Assembly (NCBI GenBank): GCA_050184225.1
Contig: JBFXAN010000251.1
Coordinates: 1-7,198 of the forward strand
DNA from: JBFXAN01 sp050184225
GTDB lineage: Bacteria; Chloroflexota; Dehalococcoidia; CAUJGQ01
Reading direction: 5' to 3'
DNA: 7,198 nucleotides
Below, one piece after another: positions 5,217 through 7,198 of this stretch (position 1 is the first letter of the stretch; each line of letters begins with the position of its first letter). The notes beneath the pieces were generated by a model. It had not been told where the DNA came from. It made no database searches and saw only the letters and a list, made by a program, of their open reading frames with translations. A program made the translations under genes and the position numbers.

Positions 5217-5639
5217 TTACTTGACCTCGATCCCCATCGAGCGGGCCGAGCCTTCGACCATCTTCATCGCCGCGTCGATGTCAAAGGCGTTGAGATCCTT
5301 CAACTTCAGTTCGGCGATCTCGCGGATCTGGTCGCGGGTGACGCTGCCGACCTTCTCGCGGCGCTGGGCACTGCTGCCCTTGTCGACGCCGGCCGCCCGC
5401 TTGAGCAGTTCGGTCGCGGGCGGCGTCTTCAGCACGAACGTGAAGGAGCGATCCTCGAAGATCGTGATCTCGACGGGCACGACCGTACCGGCCTGCGCCC
5501 CGGTCTTCTCGTTGTATTCCTTGACGAAGCCCATGATGTTGACGCCGTGCTGGCCGAGCGCGGGGCCGACCGGCGGGGCCGGCGTCGCCTTCCCGGCCTG
5601 GATCTGGAGTTTGACGATTGCGCGGACTTTCTTTGCCAT
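5217..5639 (-). CDS. rplK: 50S ribosomal protein L11
   Basis: L11 binds the 23S rRNA GTPase-associated region and helps EF-G and release-factor function; it is also needed for RelA activation and is the site of thiopeptide action. The protein has the standard 140 residues. The N-terminal domain has the proline-rich helix motif PAPPVGPALGQHGVNIMGF at 20-38. The C-terminal rRNA-binding domain spans about 72-140, with KTPPATELLKRAAG at 71-84 and the C-terminal signature KLKDLNAFDIDAAMKMVEGS at 112-131. The start is ATG at 5639, with AGGGA about eight bases upstream, right beside a heptamer array. It precedes rplA in the usual L11-L1 order. Confidence 0.98.
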   Translation of the reverse strand: MAKKVRAIVKLQIQAGKATPAPPVGPALGQHGVNIMGFVKEYNEKTGAQAGTVVPVEITIFEDRSFTFVLKTPPATELLKRAAGVDKGSSAQRREKVGSVTRDQIREIAELKLKDLNAFDIDAAMKMVEGSARSMGIEVK

Positions 5640-5650
5640 GATTCGGTCCC

Positions 5651-5734
5651 TATTGCGTATTGTGTATTGCGTATGGCGTCAAGAAGACACAATGCATCAC
5701 GAGTTCTGAATCACGCAATGCGCGCTACGCAATC
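5651..5734. repeat. Inverted pair of TATTGCG heptamer arrays between nusG and rplK
   Basis: The left arm has four tandem units: TATTGCG (5651-5657), TATTGTG, TATTGCG and TATGGCG (to 5678). The right arm has CGCAATG (5714-5720), CGCGCTA and CGCAATC (5728-5734), the inverted form. The arms keep the same 7-base phase: 5651 and 5714 are 63 bases apart. TGCATCA and TGAATCA in the spacer lie in phase too. 5651-5671 and 5714-5734 pair at about 16 of 21 positions. The element starts three bases after the nusG stop codon and ends beside the rplK ribosome site, so it makes up nearly the whole gap. Confidence 0.85.
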
Positions 5735-5737
5735 GGT

Positions 5738-6367
5738 CTAGAGTCTCTCTACCTGGAGCAGATCCAGTTCCATCGGCGTATCGCGGCCGAACATCGAGAC
5801 GAGCACGCGGACCTTGCCCTTGGCCGTGTCGATGCTGTCCACCTGGCCGTTGAAGTCGGCGAAGGGACCATCGACGATCCGCACCGTCTGACCGACCGTG
5901 AAGGACACCTTCACCTTCGGCTCTTCCTGGCGCATCGTCCGCAGGATCGACTTCACCTCGGTATCGTCCAGCGGCACCGGCTTGTTGCCGGAGCCGACGA
6001 AGCCGGTGACGCCGGGCGTGTTGCGAACGACATACCAGGCCCGGTTGGAGAGCTCGTCGCCCTCGTGCAGCTCGATCATCTCGACCATCACGTAGCCGGG
6101 ATAGAGCTTGCGCGAAACGGTGCGCCGCTGACCATCGCGGATCTCGATCTCTTCCTCGGTGGGAATCACGACCTGGTAAATCTGCTCGCGGACATCCATC
6201 GACTCGATCCGGCTTTCGAGGTTCTTCTTCACCTTGTTCTCGTAGCCGGAATAGGTATGAATGACATACCAGCGACGCCCGTCACCGGCATCCTCCGGTT
6301 CGGCGCCGTTGGCCGGAGGCGCATCCTGGAGTTGCGGTTCGTCGATGGCTGTCTTTGGCATTGTCAT
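5738..6367 (-). CDS. nusG: Transcription termination/antitermination factor NusG
   Basis: NusG binds RNA polymerase, suppresses or modulates pausing, and couples transcription to Rho or to the ribosome. The 209-residue protein has an acidic, flexible N-terminal tail (1-30), an NGN domain at about 31-145 starting RRWYVIHTYSGYENKVKKNL and including SRKLYPGYVMVEM (85-97) and NTPGVTGFVG (116-125), and a KOW domain at about 153-209 with VDGPFADFNGQV (165-176). The start is ATG at 6367, with GGAGG five bases upstream; a second ATG at 6361 is possible but spaced poorly. It begins 13 bases after the secE stop, the usual secE-nusG coupling. Downstream is the TATTGCG repeat element. Confidence 0.98.
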   Translation of the reverse strand: MTMPKTAIDEPQLQDAPPANGAEPEDAGDGRRWYVIHTYSGYENKVKKNLESRIESMDVREQIYQVVIPTEEEIEIRDGQRRTVSRKLYPGYVMVEMIELHEGDELSNRAWYVVRNTPGVTGFVGSGNKPVPLDDTEVKSILRTMRQEEPKVKVSFTVGQTVRIVDGPFADFNGQVDSIDTAKGKVRVLVSMFGRDTPMELDLLQVERL

Positions 6368-6380
6368 ATCATCCTCCGCT

Positions 6381-6719
6381 CTAGCGGAGCAGCGTATTCT
6401 CGATGATCCAGTTGAAGACGTAGTCCAAACCGCCGAGGAAAATACCGAGCGCCGCCGCCACGACCAGCACGACAATCGTCAGGTTGATCGTCTCCTGCCG
6501 CGTCGGCCAGGTCACCTTCCGCAGTTCGGACATGACATCGCGGAACCATTGCGGCGACAACAATCCGCGCAAACCACCGGCAGGCATCGCCGAACGACTC
6601 GGCGCCACGCTCCGCTGACCCTGACCGGGACCGGATGCCGCAGTCGCCCGCGACGGACGCGCGGCACGTGTCGCCTTTTGCTTGCCCTGAACTGGATGAC
6701 GGCGAAGTTCGCGTCTCAT
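6381..6719 (-). CDS. secE: Preprotein translocase subunit SecE
   Basis: SecE is the clamp subunit of the SecYEG channel in the cytoplasmic membrane. The conserved core is at the C-terminal end of this 112-residue protein: an amphipathic helix with ELRKVTWPTRQETIN (65-79), followed by one transmembrane helix at about 79-105 (LTIVVLVVAAALGIFLGGLDY). This is the short, single-helix form. Residues 1-58 are a basic, low-complexity extension rich in Arg, Ala, Ser and Gln. The ATG at 6719 has only a modest ribosome site (GGGA or GAG). An internal ATG at 6587 would remove most of the extension but has no ribosome site. It sits between rpmG (48 bases away) and nusG (13 bases away). Confidence 0.95.
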   Translation of the reverse strand: MRRELRRHPVQGKQKATRAARPSRATAASGPGQGQRSVAPSRSAMPAGGLRGLLSPQWFRDVMSELRKVTWPTRQETINLTIVVLVVAAALGIFLGGLDYVFNWIIENTLLR

Positions 6720-6767
6720 GATCTCGTTTCCCGCCCGGCCGGTGGCCGAGCATGCGGCAGTCTCGGG

Positions 6768-6932
6768 CTAGCGGGCCTCGCGATGCACCCGGCGGACACG
6801 ACAGCGCGGGCAGAACTTGGTCAGCTCCAACCGATCCGGATCGTTGCGCCGGTTCTTCGACGTGGCGTAATTGCGCGTGCGGCACTCCGTACACGCCATG
6901 TTGATCGTCTGCCGGTCCTCTTTCTTCGCCAT
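6768..6932 (-). CDS. rpmG: 50S ribosomal protein L33 (zinc-binding form)
   Basis: Translating the minus strand from the ATG at 6932 to the TAG at 6768-6770 gives 54 residues: MAKKEDRQTINMACTECRTR, then NYATSKNRRNDPDRLELTKF, then CPRCRVRRVHREAR. This is L33, a small protein of the large subunit near the E site. Two CxxC pairs (C14/C17 and C41/C44) form a zinc ribbon, so it is the C+ form rather than the zinc-independent paralogue. The gene sits in its usual place between tuf and secE. The ribosome site is weak (AAGAG about ten bases upstream). A longer unrelated frame overlaps it on the same strand but has no family features. Confidence 0.96.
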   Translation of the reverse strand: MAKKEDRQTINMACTECRTRNYATSKNRRNDPDRLELTKFCPRCRVRRVHREAR

Positions 6933-6952
6933 TCCAACATTCTCTTCAGACT

Positions 6953-6985
6953 AAGCCCGGAGATGGTCACTCCATCTCCGGGCTT
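6953..6985 (-). terminator. Strong hairpin after tuf, possible terminator or processing site
   Basis: AAGCCCGGAGATGG (6953-6966) and CCATCTCCGGGCTT (6972-6985) form a perfect 14-bp stem with a 5-base loop, 17 bases after the tuf stop. On the minus strand the stem ends in UU and continues AGUCUGAAG, so the U tract is very short. It could terminate part of the tuf transcripts, mark an RNA-processing site, or protect the tuf 3' end while rpmG is still read through. Confidence 0.6.
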
Positions 6986-7002
6986 GATCGTAATATAGCG
7001 TG

Positions 7003-7198
7003 TTACTCGATGACCTTGGTGATGACGCCCGCGCCGACGGTGCGGCCCCCCTCGCGGATGGCAAAGCGCAACCCCTCGTCCAAGGCGACGGGCGTGATCA
7101 GCTCGATACTCATCGTGATGTTGTCCCCCGGCATCACCATCTCCACCCCCTCGGGCAGATGCGCCGTCCCCGTCACATCCGTCGTCCGGATGTAGAAC
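7003..7198 (-). CDS. tuf: Elongation factor Tu, C-terminal part (runs off the window)
   Basis: The last 65 codons including the stop are present and the gene continues beyond the right edge. The translation reads FYIRTTDVTGTAHLPEGVEM, then VMPGDNITMSIELITPVALD, then EGLRFAIREGGRTVGAGVITKVIE. This is EF-Tu domain 3, the beta barrel that contacts aminoacyl-tRNA and EF-Ts; the G domain lies outside the window. FYIRTTDVTG, MVMPGDN and GLRFAIREGGRTVGAGV are hallmark motifs. The frame ends in TAA at 7003-7005 and shows no break. Its place upstream of rpmG-secE-nusG is conserved in many bacteria. Confidence 0.98.
   Translation of the reverse strand, partial: FYIRTTDVTGTAHLPEGVEMVMPGDNITMSIELITPVALDEGLRFAIREGGRTVGAGVITKVIE

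Noticed and set aside
5651..5690. Promoter for rplK (TTGACG on the minus strand at 5682-5677)
   Set aside because: The -35-like box is good, but no acceptable -10 is found at 16-18 bases; that stretch is made of heptamer units.
3985..5709. Long plus-strand open frame of 574 codons across the rplA-rplK region
   Set aside because: It runs antisense to two unmistakable ribosomal protein genes and through hairpin repeats, with no recognisable domain; high GC produces such frames.
6364..6894. Minus-strand open frame of 176 codons covering rpmG and secE
   Set aside because: It overlaps rpmG and secE in another frame and has no family features, whereas L33 and SecE are clear in theirs.
6933..7002. 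tRNA-Trp, often found near tuf-rpmG-secE
   Set aside because: The 70-base gap is too short and holds one simple hairpin, with no cloverleaf arms; the 48-base rpmG-secE gap is shorter still.

Overview
This high-GC window reads as one leftward (minus-strand) gene series from a bacterial chromosome. In transcription order, right to left, it runs: the 3' end of tuf (EF-Tu), rpmG (L33), secE, nusG, rplK (L11), rplA (L1), rplJ (L10), rplL (L7/L12), a membrane-anchored LysM protein, a small two-helix membrane protein, radC, and a beta-class DNA methyltransferase. The first eight are the conserved translation/transcription/secretion block of bacteria. High GC, frequent GTG/TTG starts, strong GGAGG ribosome sites, a long basic N-terminus on SecE and GC-rich intergenic inverted repeats suggest a Chloroflexota-like organism (perhaps Thermomicrobia-related). 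That assignment is inference; no rRNA is present to settle it.

Layout. 7003-7198: EF-Tu C-terminus, followed by a perfect 14-bp hairpin. 6768-6932: rpmG, 54 codons. 6381-6719 and 5738-6367: secE and nusG, 13 nt apart. 5217-5639 and 4396-5115: rplK and rplA. 3998-4395: a 398-base gap holding a paired inverted repeat, an L10 leader RNA and a candidate attenuator. 3464-3997 and 2959-3363: rplJ and rplL. 2421-2828 and 1915-2409: LysM protein and two-helix membrane protein, 11 nt apart. 995-1696: radC with its own candidate promoter. 46-870: DNA methyltransferase behind an AT-rich gap.

How the genes work together. tuf, rpmG, rplK, rplA, rplJ and rplL build the ribosome's elongation-factor-facing parts (L1 stalk, L11, L10/L12 stalk) and the factor delivered to them. 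NusG links transcription to translation and SecE is part of the membrane translocon. The leader before rplJ should let the L10/L12 complex repress its own mRNA. The rpoB gene that usually follows rplL is absent; envelope and DNA-related genes follow instead.

The least expected feature is in the gaps. Several are almost filled by arrays of degenerate 7-nucleotide units, often as inverted pairs. The unit differs from gap to gap (AGTCGGC, GGAACNN, TATTGCG), but the layout recurs: one arm begins within a few bases of a stop codon and, in two gaps, the other arm ends next to the downstream ribosome site. A different paired repeat (CTCCCCTCGCAGGGG type) supplies the stop codon of rplA.
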